Assembly: GCA_035263105.1 (NCBI GenBank) | Contig: DATFRO010000124.1 | Coordinates: 1-52,563 of the forward strand | Source of the DNA: DATBVX01 sp035263105 | GTDB taxonomy: Bacteria; Pseudomonadota; Gammaproteobacteria; Steroidobacterales; Steroidobacteraceae | Length of the DNA stretch: 52,563 nt | Reading direction: 5' to 3' | Shown here: positions 16,540-25,094 of the stretch, piece after piece | Layout of the letters: every line of letters starts with the position of its first letter | How positions within the stretch are numbered: the stretch's first letter is position 1 | The notes under the pieces: generated by a model | What the model saw: only the letters and a program-made list of their open reading frames with translations | What the model was told of the DNA's origin: nothing | Database searches by the model: none | Position numbers and translations under genes: made by a program

Positions 16540-17472
16540 GTGGAAAGACCCGCTCACATTCTGGTCGTCATCGATCCGACCGCCACCCAGCACCCAGCGC
16601 TCGCGCGCGCACGGGAGCTGGCCCGCGCTTTCGATGCACGCCTGGAACTGTTCGTGTGTTACCGGCAGCGCGAGAGCGAACTGCATGTCGATGTCCTCGA
16701 GCTCGAGGCGATGGCGCGCGAGCTGCGCGAGGCGGGGATCGAGACCAGCGTCGACATGTCATCGGCGGCGACGCTCCACGTCGGCATCGTGCGTAAGGTG
16801 CTGCGCTCGCGGCCCTCGCTGGTCATCAAGGACACCCATCCGCACAGCCTGTTGCGCCGGACCTGGCTGGTGAATACCGATTGGCAGTTGATCCGGCTGT
16901 GCCCGGTCCCTGTGCTCTTCGTGCGGCCGGGGCCCTGGAATGACCCGCCGCGATTCGCCGCCGCCGTGGACATCGCGCTGCCGGGAGAGAAGCCCGCCGA
17001 GCTCGATCACACGCTGCTGTCGGCTGCCGAGACCTTCGCGCTGGCGACTGGCGGTCAGCCGCACGCGGTTCACGCCTATCTGCCGATGGCTGAATTCGTG
17101 GCGCGGACCTCGCTGGCCGCGGTTCCCATGGCAGCTGGCGTTGATCCCGCGGCCGTGATGGCCGGCAAGGAAAATCTCGCGCGCGAGGAGTTCGCAGCCC
17201 TGCTGGCGACGCATCGCGTGCCCGAAGCGCAGCGCCACCTGGTTTCGGGAGTGCCATCGGACGCGCTGATCGCCTTCGTGCGGCGGCAACAGATCGACGT
17301 GCTGGTGATGGGCGCGTACGCGCGCGGCTGGGTCTACAACGTCATGGTGGGCAGCACCACGGAGCGCATTCTCGATCTCCTGCCGTGCGATGTGCTGGTG
17401 GTGAAGCCCGCCAGTTTCGAGTGTCCTCTGCAGCTCGCGTCACCTGCGGAGTCCGTGGCGAGGCGAGCGTAA
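16540..17472 (+). CDS. Universal stress protein, tandem UspA domains
   Basis: A 310-residue protein made of two UspA domains, about residues 1-150 and 155-300. The first opens with HILVVIDPTATQHPALARARELA; the second ends with IDVLVMGAYARGWVYNVMVGSTTERIL, carrying the G-2x-G-9x-G(S/T)-like nucleotide loop. Tandem Usp proteins of this UspE-like type are induced by oxygen limitation, stasis or respiratory inhibitors. It is monocistronic and divergent from fixL, with a FixJ-like box at 16447-16463, so control by the neighbouring two-component system is a reasonable inference. Confidence 0.92.
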   Translation: MERPAHILVVIDPTATQHPALARARELARAFDARLELFVCYRQRESELHVDVLELEAMARELREAGIETSVDMSSAATLHVGIVRKVLRSRPSLVIKDTHPHSLLRRTWLVNTDWQLIRLCPVPVLFVRPGPWNDPPRFAAAVDIALPGEKPAELDHTLLSAAETFALATGGQPHAVHAYLPMAEFVARTSLAAVPMAAGVDPAAVMAGKENLAREEFAALLATHRVPEAQRHLVSGVPSDALIAFVRRQQIDVLVMGAYARGWVYNVMVGSTTERILDLLPCDVLVVKPASFECPLQLASPAESVARRA

Positions 17473-17478
17473 GAACCA

Positions 17479-17508
17479 GCACCGGGACCGGCCTGCACCG
17501 GGACCGGC
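17479..17508. repeat. Two copies of GCACCGGGACCGGC, 16-bp period
   Basis: A 14-base unit occurs at 17479-17492 and again at 17495-17508, in the 40 bases between the convergent usp and TauD-like stops. The units contain CCGG pairs that can form a short hairpin, so a transcription end is possible. There is no T-run. Confidence 0.5.
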
Positions 17509-17512
17509 AGGA

Positions 17513-18436
17513 TCAGCGCGGAACCTCGCCCGCAATCGTCGTGCGGTACATCTCCCGGCGGTAGCCGTCGTAGTCGTTGAATGCCTGGTGGACGCACAGG
17601 CGGTTGTCCCACAGCGTGAGTGTCTTCGGCTCCCAGCGCAGCCGGCAGGTGAACGCCGGCTGGGTGATGTGCTGCGCGAGAAACCTGAGAAGCGGAGCGG
17701 CTTCTTCGTCGCGCAGGCTCTCGATGCCGATCGCGTATGAGCTGTCGCAGTAGAGCGCGCGCTCGCCGGTCACCGGGTGCGTTCGCACCAGCGGATGCAA
17801 GCTCCCCTTCACCTTGCTGGCGAGCTCATCGGGGAGCTGCCCGGCGGCGCGAGTCGCCGCCAGCCGGCCGATGGGACTTTCCCGGACTTCCGAGTTCTCC
17901 TGCGCGAACTTGAGCACGTCGCGCATCGACATGTGCACCTTGAGGCGATCGACGAGGGCGCGCATGCCGTCGCTCAGCATTCTGTAGGCGAGCGCGGCAT
18001 TGGCCCAGATCGTGTCACCGCCGTAGGGCGGGATCTCGATGGCGTAGAGCGTGCTGATGGCGGGCGGCTGGGGCAGGAAGGGCGAGTCGGTGTGCCAGCC
18101 CGAGCCGAACACCATGGCGGACTTGTCGTCCGCCTCCTTGATGATCGGTTGCACCTCGCGATAACCCGGGACGCCCTGCGTGTATGCATCCTCGGCAAAG
18201 GGCCCGAAGCGCAGGCTGAAGGCCGAATGATGCGCGTGCGTGATCTCCTGGTTGCGAAAGAAGATCATCTTGTGGCGAAACAGCGCATCCTGGATCTCGG
18301 CGAACTGCGCATCGCTCACGCCACCCACATCGACGCCGCGAATCTCCGCGCCCATCGCCGCTGCCAGCGGCAGCGCCTGGATGTGGCGGTAATCCCGCGC
18401 GTGGTTGTCGAAGCGGCCGTGCGGATGGAGCTGCAT
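17513..18436 (-). CDS. TauD/TfdA-family 2-oxoglutarate dioxygenase
   Basis: A 307-residue Fe(II)/2-oxoglutarate dioxygenase. The iron triad is His115 and Asp117 in SGWHTDSPF and His283 in LCVHQAFNDYDG. Arg293 or Arg294 is positioned to hold the 2-oxoglutarate carboxylate. The N-terminal segment AAAMGAEIRGVDV is typical of the TauD group. Substrate could be a sulfonate, a chlorophenoxy acid or another acid with a leaving group; sequence alone does not decide. The ATG at 18436 begins the conserved region; an upstream start would add 29 basic residues without family likeness. It is divergent from the M19 dipeptidase gene. Confidence 0.9.
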   Translation of the reverse strand: MQLHPHGRFDNHARDYRHIQALPLAAAMGAEIRGVDVGGVSDAQFAEIQDALFRHKMIFFRNQEITHAHHSAFSLRFGPFAEDAYTQGVPGYREVQPIIKEADDKSAMVFGSGWHTDSPFLPQPPAISTLYAIEIPPYGGDTIWANAALAYRMLSDGMRALVDRLKVHMSMRDVLKFAQENSEVRESPIGRLAATRAAGQLPDELASKVKGSLHPLVRTHPVTGERALYCDSSYAIGIESLRDEEAAPLLRFLAQHITQPAFTCRLRWEPKTLTLWDNRLCVHQAFNDYDGYRREMYRTTIAGEVPR

Positions 18437-18593
18437 GGTTCTGGGTTCAGGATGCCGCCGTGATCTTCGCTCCGTCCGACGCAACGCGCCAGTCGTCCGG
18501 CGTTGCGCGCCAACGAGGCTCACCGAAAATCCGCGGATGTACTATGCTCCGCGCCCCATGCCCGCAGCGGCGGGCTCAACAGTCGAGGAACCC

Positions 18594-19808
18594 ATGATCC
18601 TTCGCTCTGCCGTGCTGGCATTCGCCACCTTCGCCTGCGCGAACCTCGCGCTCGCGGCTCCGCCCACGCAAGCCGATCTCGAACATGCACGGCGGGTGCT
18701 CGCCGAGGCGATCCTGTTCGACGGACACAACGACCTCCCCTGGGCGATCCGCACCGACAAGAAAGCGCCGGGCGATGTCGTCGCCTACGACCTGCGCAAG
18801 CCAACCGAGGGTCAGACGGATATCCCGCGGCTGCGCGCCGGGGGTCTCAGCGCGCAGTTCTGGTCCGTCTATACGCCCGGCGAGGCGACGACGGGCCTCG
18901 CGCGCACGCAGCTCGAGCAGATCGACATCATGCGCCGCGTGATCGAGCGCTACCCCGATGTCTTCCAGCTCGCGAGCACGGCGCAGGACATTCGCAACGC
19001 CAAGAAAGCCGGTCGCATCGGCTCGATGCTCGGCATCGAAGGGGGCCACGCGATCGAGAATTCGCTCGGCGCGCTGCGCGCGTACTACGACCTGGGCGTG
19101 CGCTACATGACGCTCACGCACAACACGAACACCGACTGGGCGGATTCGGCGGCGGATGTTCCCGCGCACCACGGCCTCACGCCCTTCGGTGAGCAGGTGG
19201 TCCTCGAGATGAATCGCATCGGCATGCTGGTCGATCTTTCGCACACCTCCGCCGAGACCATGGAGGATGCGTTGCGCGTGTCGAAGGCGCCGGTGATCTT
19301 CTCGCACTCATCGGCGCGTGCCATATGCAATGTGCCGCGCAACGTGCCCGACGACATCCTGAAGAAGCTGTCCGCCAACGGCGGCGTGGTCATGGTCACT
19401 TTCGTCGCCGGCTTCACCGATCCGGAAGTGGCCAAGGTCATGCAGCCGGTGATCGAGGAATTCAACCGGCGCGCACGCGAAGTGAAGACCGAGGAAGAAC
19501 GCAACAAGCTTCTCGCGGACATCACCAAGGACGTCAAGGTGCCGCACACCTCGATCGCGAAAGTCGCGGACCAGATCGAGTACGTACGCAAGCTCGCCGG
19601 GGTGCAGAGTATCGGCATCGGCAGCGACTTCGACGGCAACACCGCGTGGCCGGACGGGCTGTCGGATGTGTCGATGTATCCAAACCTGTTCGCGGAGCTG
19701 ATCCACCGCGGCTGGTCGGATCACGACCTGAAGCTCCTCGCGGGAGAGAACGTGCTGCGCGTGCTGGAGCAGGCGGAAAAAGTGTCCGCGCAGATGAAGC
19801 GCCAGTAG
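18594..19808 (+). CDS. Secreted membrane-dipeptidase-family (M19) metallopeptidase
   Basis: A 404-residue M19 (renal dipeptidase type) enzyme with a signal peptide ending in LALA (residue 21). The binuclear zinc site is intact: His45 and Asp47 in FDGHNDLPW, the bridging Glu in MLGIEGGHAIEN, and the two later histidines in DLSHTSAET and FSHSSARA. The catalytic Asp is in GIGSDFDGN. M19 enzymes cleave dipeptides, including those with a C-terminal D-residue. The ATG at 18594 has GAGGAA ahead of it. The gene ends facing the XRE-cupin regulator gene across a strong inverted repeat, so it is separate from the peptide cluster beyond but probably related in function. Confidence 0.92.
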   Translation: MILRSAVLAFATFACANLALAAPPTQADLEHARRVLAEAILFDGHNDLPWAIRTDKKAPGDVVAYDLRKPTEGQTDIPRLRAGGLSAQFWSVYTPGEATTGLARTQLEQIDIMRRVIERYPDVFQLASTAQDIRNAKKAGRIGSMLGIEGGHAIENSLGALRAYYDLGVRYMTLTHNTNTDWADSAADVPAHHGLTPFGEQVVLEMNRIGMLVDLSHTSAETMEDALRVSKAPVIFSHSSARAICNVPRNVPDDILKKLSANGGVVMVTFVAGFTDPEVAKVMQPVIEEFNRRAREVKTEEERNKLLADITKDVKVPHTSIAKVADQIEYVRKLAGVQSIGIGSDFDGNTAWPDGLSDVSMYPNLFAELIHRGWSDHDLKLLAGENVLRVLEQAEKVSAQMKRQ

Positions 19809-19827
19809 CGCGAAGCGTCAGCAGCAA

Positions 19828-19850
19828 CCGGCGCCGCGGCGCGGCGCCGG
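19828..19850. terminator. Inverted repeat between convergent genes, possible bidirectional terminator
   Basis: CCGGCGCCGC-GGC-GCGGCGCCGG is a perfect 10-bp stem with a 3-base loop, placed between the stops of the M19 gene (19808) and the XRE-cupin gene (19854). No T-run is present on either side, so it may need another factor or act to stabilise 3' ends. Confidence 0.6.
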
Positions 19851-19853
19851 CCG

Positions 19854-20591
19854 TCAGGAAGCCTTCTTCTCGCTCTTCTCGTCCGAGTGCACGCGGCGGC
19901 GCGCCTTGTGGCGCGCGCGCGCGACTGCGGACAAGCGACCGGTGTCCGGCGGCGCGGTCGGCTCGACCTTCTCATCGCCGTGCAGCTCGAGGAGCGACTC
20001 CATGAGCCCTTCGTCCGCGCTCGAGCACACGCCCAGGACGGTCGCCTGTTCGCAGCCCTCGGCCGCGACGTAGGCGTGCCCCATGTTTGAATCGATGTAG
20101 ATCGATTCACCCGCATCGAGCACGATCGGATCGTAGAACTCGGTGTGGATCTCGATGCGTCCCTCGAGGACGTAGATGTATTCCTCGCCCGAGTGGTGCA
20201 CCAGCTCGCCGAACTCGCCGACGCTCTTGGCGCGAATCTTGGTCAGCACCGGGATCATGCGCTTGCGGCGCAGCTCCGCGCACAGGTAGTAGTAATCGTA
20301 GTTGCGCGTGTTGACGCGCACCGCGCGATCGAGTCGTCCGATGCTGCGCCGGGCGGTCACGGGTGCTTCGGGCCCATCCGTCGGCTCGGCGAACAGTTCC
20401 GACATGCGCATGTGCAGGCGCTCGCTGAGCTGCTGCAGCTTGTCGTAGGTAAGGGTGAGGCGATCGTGCTCCACCTTGGCGAGTGTCGAGAGCGGGATCC
20501 CGGTGCGCTGGCTCATCTCCTTGAGCGTCCAGTCGTTACGCTGGCGCAGGCCGCGCAGCAGCCGGCCGAGCGTGGGTTTGTTGGATTTCAT
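19854..20591 (-). CDS. XRE-family regulator with C-terminal cupin domain
   Basis: A 245-residue DNA-binding protein. The helix-turn-helix covers about residues 8-62 (GRLLRGLRQRNDWTLKEMSQ, then RTGIPLSTLAKVEHDRLTL). A cupin sensor domain follows at about 130-205 (HHSGEEYIYVLEGRIEIHTE, then LDAGESIYIDSNMGHAYVA). The C-terminus is a basic low-complexity tail. This arrangement matches SutR/PuuR-type regulators of amine and amino-acid metabolism, with the cupin binding the effector. The ATG at 20591 starts the HTH; the longer frame has no family likeness. It is divergent from the serine hydrolase gene, and a 44-bp element shared with the second M19 promoter lies between them, so it probably controls this cluster. 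Confidence 0.9.
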   Translation of the reverse strand: MKSNKPTLGRLLRGLRQRNDWTLKEMSQRTGIPLSTLAKVEHDRLTLTYDKLQQLSERLHMRMSELFAEPTDGPEAPVTARRSIGRLDRAVRVNTRNYDYYYLCAELRRKRMIPVLTKIRAKSVGEFGELVHHSGEEYIYVLEGRIEIHTEFYDPIVLDAGESIYIDSNMGHAYVAAEGCEQATVLGVCSSADEGLMESLLELHGDEKVEPTAPPDTGRLSAVARARHKARRRVHSDEKSEKKAS

Positions 20592-20677
20592 TGCGGTCGA
20601 TTCTAGCGTCGATTTCGCAACCGTCGCGATCGCATGTGAATGCGATGTCGACGCAGCGAAAGGCGCCGCACAGCCTC

Positions 20678-20721
20678 CGATTGACGATTCTCTATTCAGG
20701 ATTATTATAGCCGGAATGGGA
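20678..20721 (+). promoter_or_regulatory. 44-bp shared upstream element, copy A
   Basis: Begins CGATTGACGATTCTC and ends CCGGAATGGGA. It matches copy B at 23842-23885 at 33 of 44 positions with no gap. It contains TTGAC (a -35-like hexamer TTGACG at 20681) followed 17 bases later by ATTATA, and a dyad ATTCnGG...CCnGAAT. It lies in the divergent region between the XRE-cupin gene and the serine hydrolase gene, 53 bases before the latter's start. Confidence 0.7.
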
Positions 20722-20774
20722 TAACACGATTCAGCGGCCCCCATCCGCCCGACCCGACTTTGCCGGAGCTCAAC

Positions 20775-22808
20775 ATGCGTTCACTCCTCTTCAGTGTCAG
20801 CTGCGCTGCCATCCTGTGTTCGATCGGGTCAGCATTCGCGCAGGGCCCCACGCCTGCGAAGACGCCGGCGGCGAAAAACGCCGCTCCGAACGCGGCTGCC
20901 GCGCCGGCACCGGCCGCGATGCCCGCGACCGAACCGGCGGTGGGGGGAGCGCCGCAGCTGACGCGCGCGGATGTGGAAGCGTGGCTCGACGGCTTCATGC
21001 CGATGAGCCTGAGAACCGGCGACATCGCAGGTGCCGTGGTCGTGGTGGTGAAGGACGGCGCGACTCTTCTCAAGAAAGGTTACGGCTACTCCGACGTCGA
21101 GAAGCGCACACCGGTCGATGCCGACCGCACGTTGTTCCGCCCCGGCTCGATATCGAAGCTGTTCACCTGGACCGCGGTGATGCAGCAGGTCGAGCAGGGC
21201 AAGCTCGATCTCGATGCCGACATCAACCAGTACCTCGACTTCAAGATCCCGCCACGCGACGGCAAGCCCATCACGTTGCGCAACATCATGACGCACACCT
21301 CGGGCTTCGAGGAGCAGATCAAGGGACTCATCGCGCGCGAGCAGGACGGTGTTCCCGACCTCGGCGCGTATCTCAAGAACTGGACGCCGAATCGCATCTT
21401 CGCGCCGGGCGAGACGCCGGCCTATTCGAACTGGGCCACCGCGCTCGCGGGTTACATCGTCGAGCGCGTCTCCGGGATGCCGTTCGACGACTACCTCGAC
21501 AAGAACATCTTCCAGCCGCTCGACATGCCGCACTCGACGTTCCGCCAGCCGCTGCCCGAGCAGCTGAAGGCCGACATGTCGCACGGCTACCCACAGGCCT
21601 CGGTGACCAAGCCCGAGAAGGAATTCGAGATCGTGGGTCCGGCGCCGGCCGGTGCGCTCTCGATGCCGGGCGCCGAGATGGCGCATTTCATGATCGCGCA
21701 CCTGCAGAAGGGCAAGTACCAGTCGGCGCAGATTCTCAAGCCCGAGACCGCCGAGATGATGCACACCACGGCACTCACGACGTTGCCGCGCGTGGATCGC
21801 ATGCTCCTCGGCTTCTACGAGACCAACCGCAACGGCCACCGCGTCATCGCTCACGGCGGCGATACGCAGTGGTTTCACAGCGACCTGCATCTGTTCATCG
21901 ACGACGGCGTGGGCATCTTCCTCTCGATGAACAGCCCGGGCAAAGCAGGCTTCGCCCAGCCGCTGCGTGAATCGCTGTTCGAGCAATTCACGGATCGCTA
22001 TTTCCCGGGCGAGGGAGCGGCGGTCACAGTCGACGCGAAGACCGCCGCCGAGCACGCGCAGCTGCTCGTCGGTCGCTACGACGACTCGCGGCGCGCCGAC
22101 AGCACGTTCATGAGCCTGCTCAACCTCCTGGGTCAGCTCAAGGTTTCGGTCAACGAAGACGGCACCGTCAGCGCGCCGCTCCTGACGACACCGGCGGGCG
22201 CGCCGATCAAGTGGCGTGAAGTCGAGCCGTTCGTCTGGCGCGAAGAGGATGGCAAAGGGCTGATGTCGGCGCGCGTGGAAAACGGGCGCGTCACGCGCTT
22301 CAGCTTCGAGCCGGTCTCGCCCTTCATGACCTTCCAGCCGACTCCGGGCTACCGATCGGGCAGCTGGCTCGTGCCGTTACTGTGTGTGGGCCTCGGAGCG
22401 CTGCTATTGACGGCGCTCGCCTGGCCGATCTCGGCGCTGGTGCGCAAGCACTACGGCGTGCGCTATGCGCTCAGCGGTCAGGACGCAAAAGCGCATCGCT
22501 ATGTGCGCTACGCGTCGCTCGCCACGCTGGTGGTATTCGGCGGCTGGTCGACGTTGATCGCGCTGATGCTGTCGAACTTCGCCTACCTGAGTGACAAGAC
22601 CGACATCTGGGTGAGGCTCGCGCAGTTCCTCTCGCCGATCGTGTTCTTCGGCGCGGCTGCGGTCGGTGTGTGGAACGCCTGGCACGTGCTGCGCAGCCCG
22701 CGCAAGTGGTATGCGAAGGCGTGGGCGGTGCTGCTCGCAGTCTCGTTCCTCACCGTGCTGTGGGTCGCGCTGAACTATCACCTCATGAAATTCGGCGTGA
22801 AGTATTGA
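20775..22808 (+). CDS. Serine hydrolase (S12 beta-lactamase fold) with four C-terminal membrane helices
   Basis: A 677-residue exported protein. The signal peptide ends at FAQ (residue 23), followed by an Ala/Pro-rich stretch. The penicillin-recognising domain (about 65-420) has the S-x-x-K motif at Ser125-Lys128, the Y-S-N motif at 217-219 and HGG at 360-362, all catalytic elements of family S12. Such enzymes act as D,D-carboxypeptidases, D-aminopeptidases or esterases. After a beta-rich region (about 430-530), four hydrophobic segments occupy about 535-677, so the catalytic domain is tethered to the inner membrane and faces the periplasm. The ATG at 20775 follows GGAG; a TTG at 20760 is rejected. 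It leads the peptide cluster. Confidence 0.88.
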   Translation: MRSLLFSVSCAAILCSIGSAFAQGPTPAKTPAAKNAAPNAAAAPAPAAMPATEPAVGGAPQLTRADVEAWLDGFMPMSLRTGDIAGAVVVVVKDGATLLKKGYGYSDVEKRTPVDADRTLFRPGSISKLFTWTAVMQQVEQGKLDLDADINQYLDFKIPPRDGKPITLRNIMTHTSGFEEQIKGLIAREQDGVPDLGAYLKNWTPNRIFAPGETPAYSNWATALAGYIVERVSGMPFDDYLDKNIFQPLDMPHSTFRQPLPEQLKADMSHGYPQASVTKPEKEFEIVGPAPAGALSMPGAEMAHFMIAHLQKGKYQSAQILKPETAEMMHTTALTTLPRVDRMLLGFYETNRNGHRVIAHGGDTQWFHSDLHLFIDDGVGIFLSMNSPGKAGFAQPLRESLFEQFTDRYFPGEGAAVTVDAKTAAEHAQLLVGRYDDSRRADSTFMSLLNLLGQLKVSVNEDGTVSAPLLTTPAGAPIKWREVEPFVWREEDGKGLMSARVENGRVTRFSFEPVSPFMTFQPTPGYRSGSWLVPLLCVGLGALLLTALAWPISALVRKHYGVRYALSGQDAKAHRYVRYASLATLVVFGGWSTLIALMLSNFAYLSDKTDIWVRLAQFLSPIVFFGAAAVGVWNAWHVLRSPRKWYAKAWAVLLAVSFLTVLWVALNYHLMKFGVKY

Positions 22809-22843
22809 GCGCGCGCACCGCCAGGGTGGCGTCACCCCTCAGG

Positions 22844-23818
22844 ATGCAGCTCGCAGTCGAGGAGCTGCCGTTGAAGGTGCCGTTCCGGATTTCCGGCTAC
22901 ACCTTCACGCAGATTCCGGCGCTCTTCGTGCGGCTCTCCGGCGCGGGTGCCGAGGGCTGCGGCGAAGCCGAAGGCGTCTACTACTTCGACGACGTCCCCG
23001 TGCGCATGGCTGCGCAGGTGGAATCACAGCGCGCGGCGATCGAAGCGGGCATCACGCGTGAGGAGCTGCGCCAGCTCATGCCGGCCGGTGGCGCACGCAA
23101 CGCGGTGGACTGCGCGCTGTGGGACCTCGAGGCGAAACGTGCCGGCCAGCCGGTCTGGAAGCTCGCCGGGCTCGAGCATGTGGTCCCGCTCACGACGATG
23201 TTCACGCTCGGTGCCGACCATCCCGCCGCAGTGGCGATGGGCGCGTTGTCGCGCGCCAACGCGACGGCGCTCAAGCTCAAGCTGAGCGGCGAGCTGGACA
23301 TCGACATCGAACGGGTGCGTGCGGTGCGCGCCGCGCGCCCGGACGTATGGCTCGGCGTGGACGCAAACCAGGGCTATACGCTCGATTCGCTCGAGCGGCT
23401 GCTGCCGGTGCTGAGCGAGGCGCGCGTGCTGCTGCTCGAGCAGCCGCTCGCCCGCGGCTGCGAAGCGAACCTCGACCACCTCGATTGCCCGATTCCGATC
23501 GCGGCCGATGAGAGCGTGCAGAGCCTCGCCGACGTCGATGGCCTGCTCGGCCGCTTCGACGTGGTCAATATCAAGCTCGACAAGTGCGGTGGCCTGACCG
23601 AAGCGCTCCTCATGATCGAGCATGCGCGCCGCATCGGCCTCAAGGTCATGGTCGGCAACATGGTCGGCACCAGTATCGCGATGGCACCCGCCTTCGTCGC
23701 AGGGCAGCTGTGTGACTTCGTCGATCTCGACGGGCCGACGTTCCTGTCCGCCGATCGCTCACCGGGCGTGGTGTTCAAGGACGGCACCGTGTGGTGTCCG
23801 CCGGAACTCTGGGGCTGA
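22844..23818 (+). CDS. dgcA: Dipeptide epimerase / N-acetyl-D-glutamate racemase-type enolase-superfamily enzyme
   Basis: A 324-residue muconate-lactonizing-subgroup enolase. The catalytic lysines are Lys144-x-Lys146 and Lys244, and the metal ligands are Asp173, Glu199 and Asp222. The C-terminal DLDGP matches the D-x-D that binds the substrate's N-terminal side in L-Ala-D/L-Glu epimerases. The opening PLKVPFRISGYTFTQ is typical of that group. The same family includes DgcA, which racemises N-acetyl-D-glutamate and is paired with DgcN, a DUF1611 protein; such a protein is encoded four genes downstream. Either activity would convert D-Glu-containing material into L-glutamate metabolism. ATG 22844 is chosen; GTG 22826 is an alternative. 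Confidence 0.85.
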   Translation: MQLAVEELPLKVPFRISGYTFTQIPALFVRLSGAGAEGCGEAEGVYYFDDVPVRMAAQVESQRAAIEAGITREELRQLMPAGGARNAVDCALWDLEAKRAGQPVWKLAGLEHVVPLTTMFTLGADHPAAVAMGALSRANATALKLKLSGELDIDIERVRAVRAARPDVWLGVDANQGYTLDSLERLLPVLSEARVLLLEQPLARGCEANLDHLDCPIPIAADESVQSLADVDGLLGRFDVVNIKLDKCGGLTEALLMIEHARRIGLKVMVGNMVGTSIAMAPAFVAGQLCDFVDLDGPTFLSADRSPGVVFKDGTVWCPPELWG

Positions 23819-23841
23819 GCCGCGGTTGCGAGTGAGTGGTT

Positions 23842-23885
23842 CGATTGACAATTCTCCGTTTGGGATCATGATGTCCGTATTGGGA
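23842..23885 (+). promoter_or_regulatory. 44-bp shared upstream element, copy B
   Basis: Begins CGATTGACAATTCTC and ends GTCCGTATTGGGA, 25 bases before the second M19 gene. It includes a perfect -35 hexamer TTGACA (23845-23850) and a central palindrome ATCATGAT. The match to copy A (33/44, ungapped) and the same placement before a gene of one pathway suggest a shared promoter-operator. Confidence 0.7.
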
Positions 23886-23910
23886 CTGTATAGGGACTAA
23901 TGAGCCGGAT

Positions 23911-25071
23911 ATGAAGTCTGCGGGCCTCATGCGCGCGCCGATCCTGCGTCGGCGCTTTCTCCAGGGCAGCGGTGCCGCGTTGCTCGTCGCCGGCCCGGCG
24001 ATGCTGAACTTCGGCCGCTTCCAGGTGTTCGCCGACAGCCCGCGCAAGTACTCCGCGCGCGCCGTGAAGCTCGTCGAGCGCTCGCTCGTGATCGACATGC
24101 TCGGCGTCCTCAAGCTCGACTTCACGCCCGAAGCCTATGCCGCGTCGGTGACGGAGCAGGAAGCGGCGATGTTCCGCGCGAGCGGCATCACGGGATTCCA
24201 CAACTCCATCGGCATCGGCGGTCCGAGCGCGTACGACGATGCGCTCACCTTCCTCGCGGCCTGGCAGGGCTATGCGGGACGCAACGCCGATCTGTTCTCG
24301 CTCGTCGGACGCGCCGCGGATCTCGATCACGCCAAGGCGCAGCACAAGATCGCAGTCATCATGGGCCTGCAGAACGCGGACCAGTTCCGCGAGCCGAAGG
24401 ACGTCAAGGCGTTCTACCAGCTCGGTCTGCGCTGCGCGCAACTCACCTATAACTCGCAGAACGCGCTCGGCTCCGGGAGCACCGACCGCGTCGATGGCGG
24501 CGTGAGCGATTTCGGCGAGGCGATCATCAAGGCGATGAACGAAGTCGGGATGCTGGTCGATGTGTCCCACTGCGGCGATCGCACCACGCTGGATGCCATC
24601 GAGCTGTCGCCGAAGGCGATCGCCATCACCCATTCGAACTGTCGCGCGCTCAACAACCACCCGCGCCTGAAAACCGACGAGGCGATCCAGAAGCTCGCCG
24701 CGAAAGGCGGGGTGATGGGCATCACGGGCGTGCGCATGTTCGTGCGCGGCGAGGAGCCGACGACGATCGAGCACATCGTCGATCACATCGATCACGTGGT
24801 GAAACTGGTCGGGATCGAGCACGTCGGCATCGGCTCGGACTCGGACTTGAACGGCTACGACGACATGCCGGCGGATCAGCTCAAGGAGCTGCGCGCCTCG
24901 TACAAGGCGAGTTACGCGTTCCGCGACAAGATCGACACCGATGGCTTCGACCATCCACGCAAGACTTTCGATTTGACCGAGGCGCTGATCCGTCGCGGCT
25001 ATTCCGACGACAACATCTCGGCCGTTTTGGGCGGCAATTTCCGGCGCCTGCTGGGCGCCACCTGGGCGTAA
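23911..25071 (+). CDS. Tat-exported M19 family protein with altered metal site
   Basis: A 386-residue renal-dipeptidase-like protein. The N-terminus LRRRFLQGSGAALLVAG is a Tat signal. Compared with M19 enzymes, the first metal motif His-x-Asp is replaced by VIDMLGVLKLD, and the bridging Glu position reads MGLQNADQF with Gln. The later histidines in DVSHCGD and AITHSNCRA remain, as does the catalytic-type Asp in GIGSDSDLNG. It may bind one metal only or use a different chemistry, so calling it a dipeptidase would overstate what the sequence shows. Copy B of the 44-bp element precedes it, and a TonB receptor gene follows 23 bases downstream. Confidence 0.85.
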   Translation: MKSAGLMRAPILRRRFLQGSGAALLVAGPAMLNFGRFQVFADSPRKYSARAVKLVERSLVIDMLGVLKLDFTPEAYAASVTEQEAAMFRASGITGFHNSIGIGGPSAYDDALTFLAAWQGYAGRNADLFSLVGRAADLDHAKAQHKIAVIMGLQNADQFREPKDVKAFYQLGLRCAQLTYNSQNALGSGSTDRVDGGVSDFGEAIIKAMNEVGMLVDVSHCGDRTTLDAIELSPKAIAITHSNCRALNNHPRLKTDEAIQKLAAKGGVMGITGVRMFVRGEEPTTIEHIVDHIDHVVKLVGIEHVGIGSDSDLNGYDDMPADQLKELRASYKASYAFRDKIDTDGFDHPRKTFDLTEALIRRGYSDDNISAVLGGNFRRLLGATWA

Positions 25072-25094
25072 GCCTCAGGAACAGGGGGACTGCA

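Noticed and set aside
20829..22055. 408-codon open frame antisense to the serine hydrolase
   Set aside because: Antisense to a gene with full catalytic motifs; low-complexity composition.
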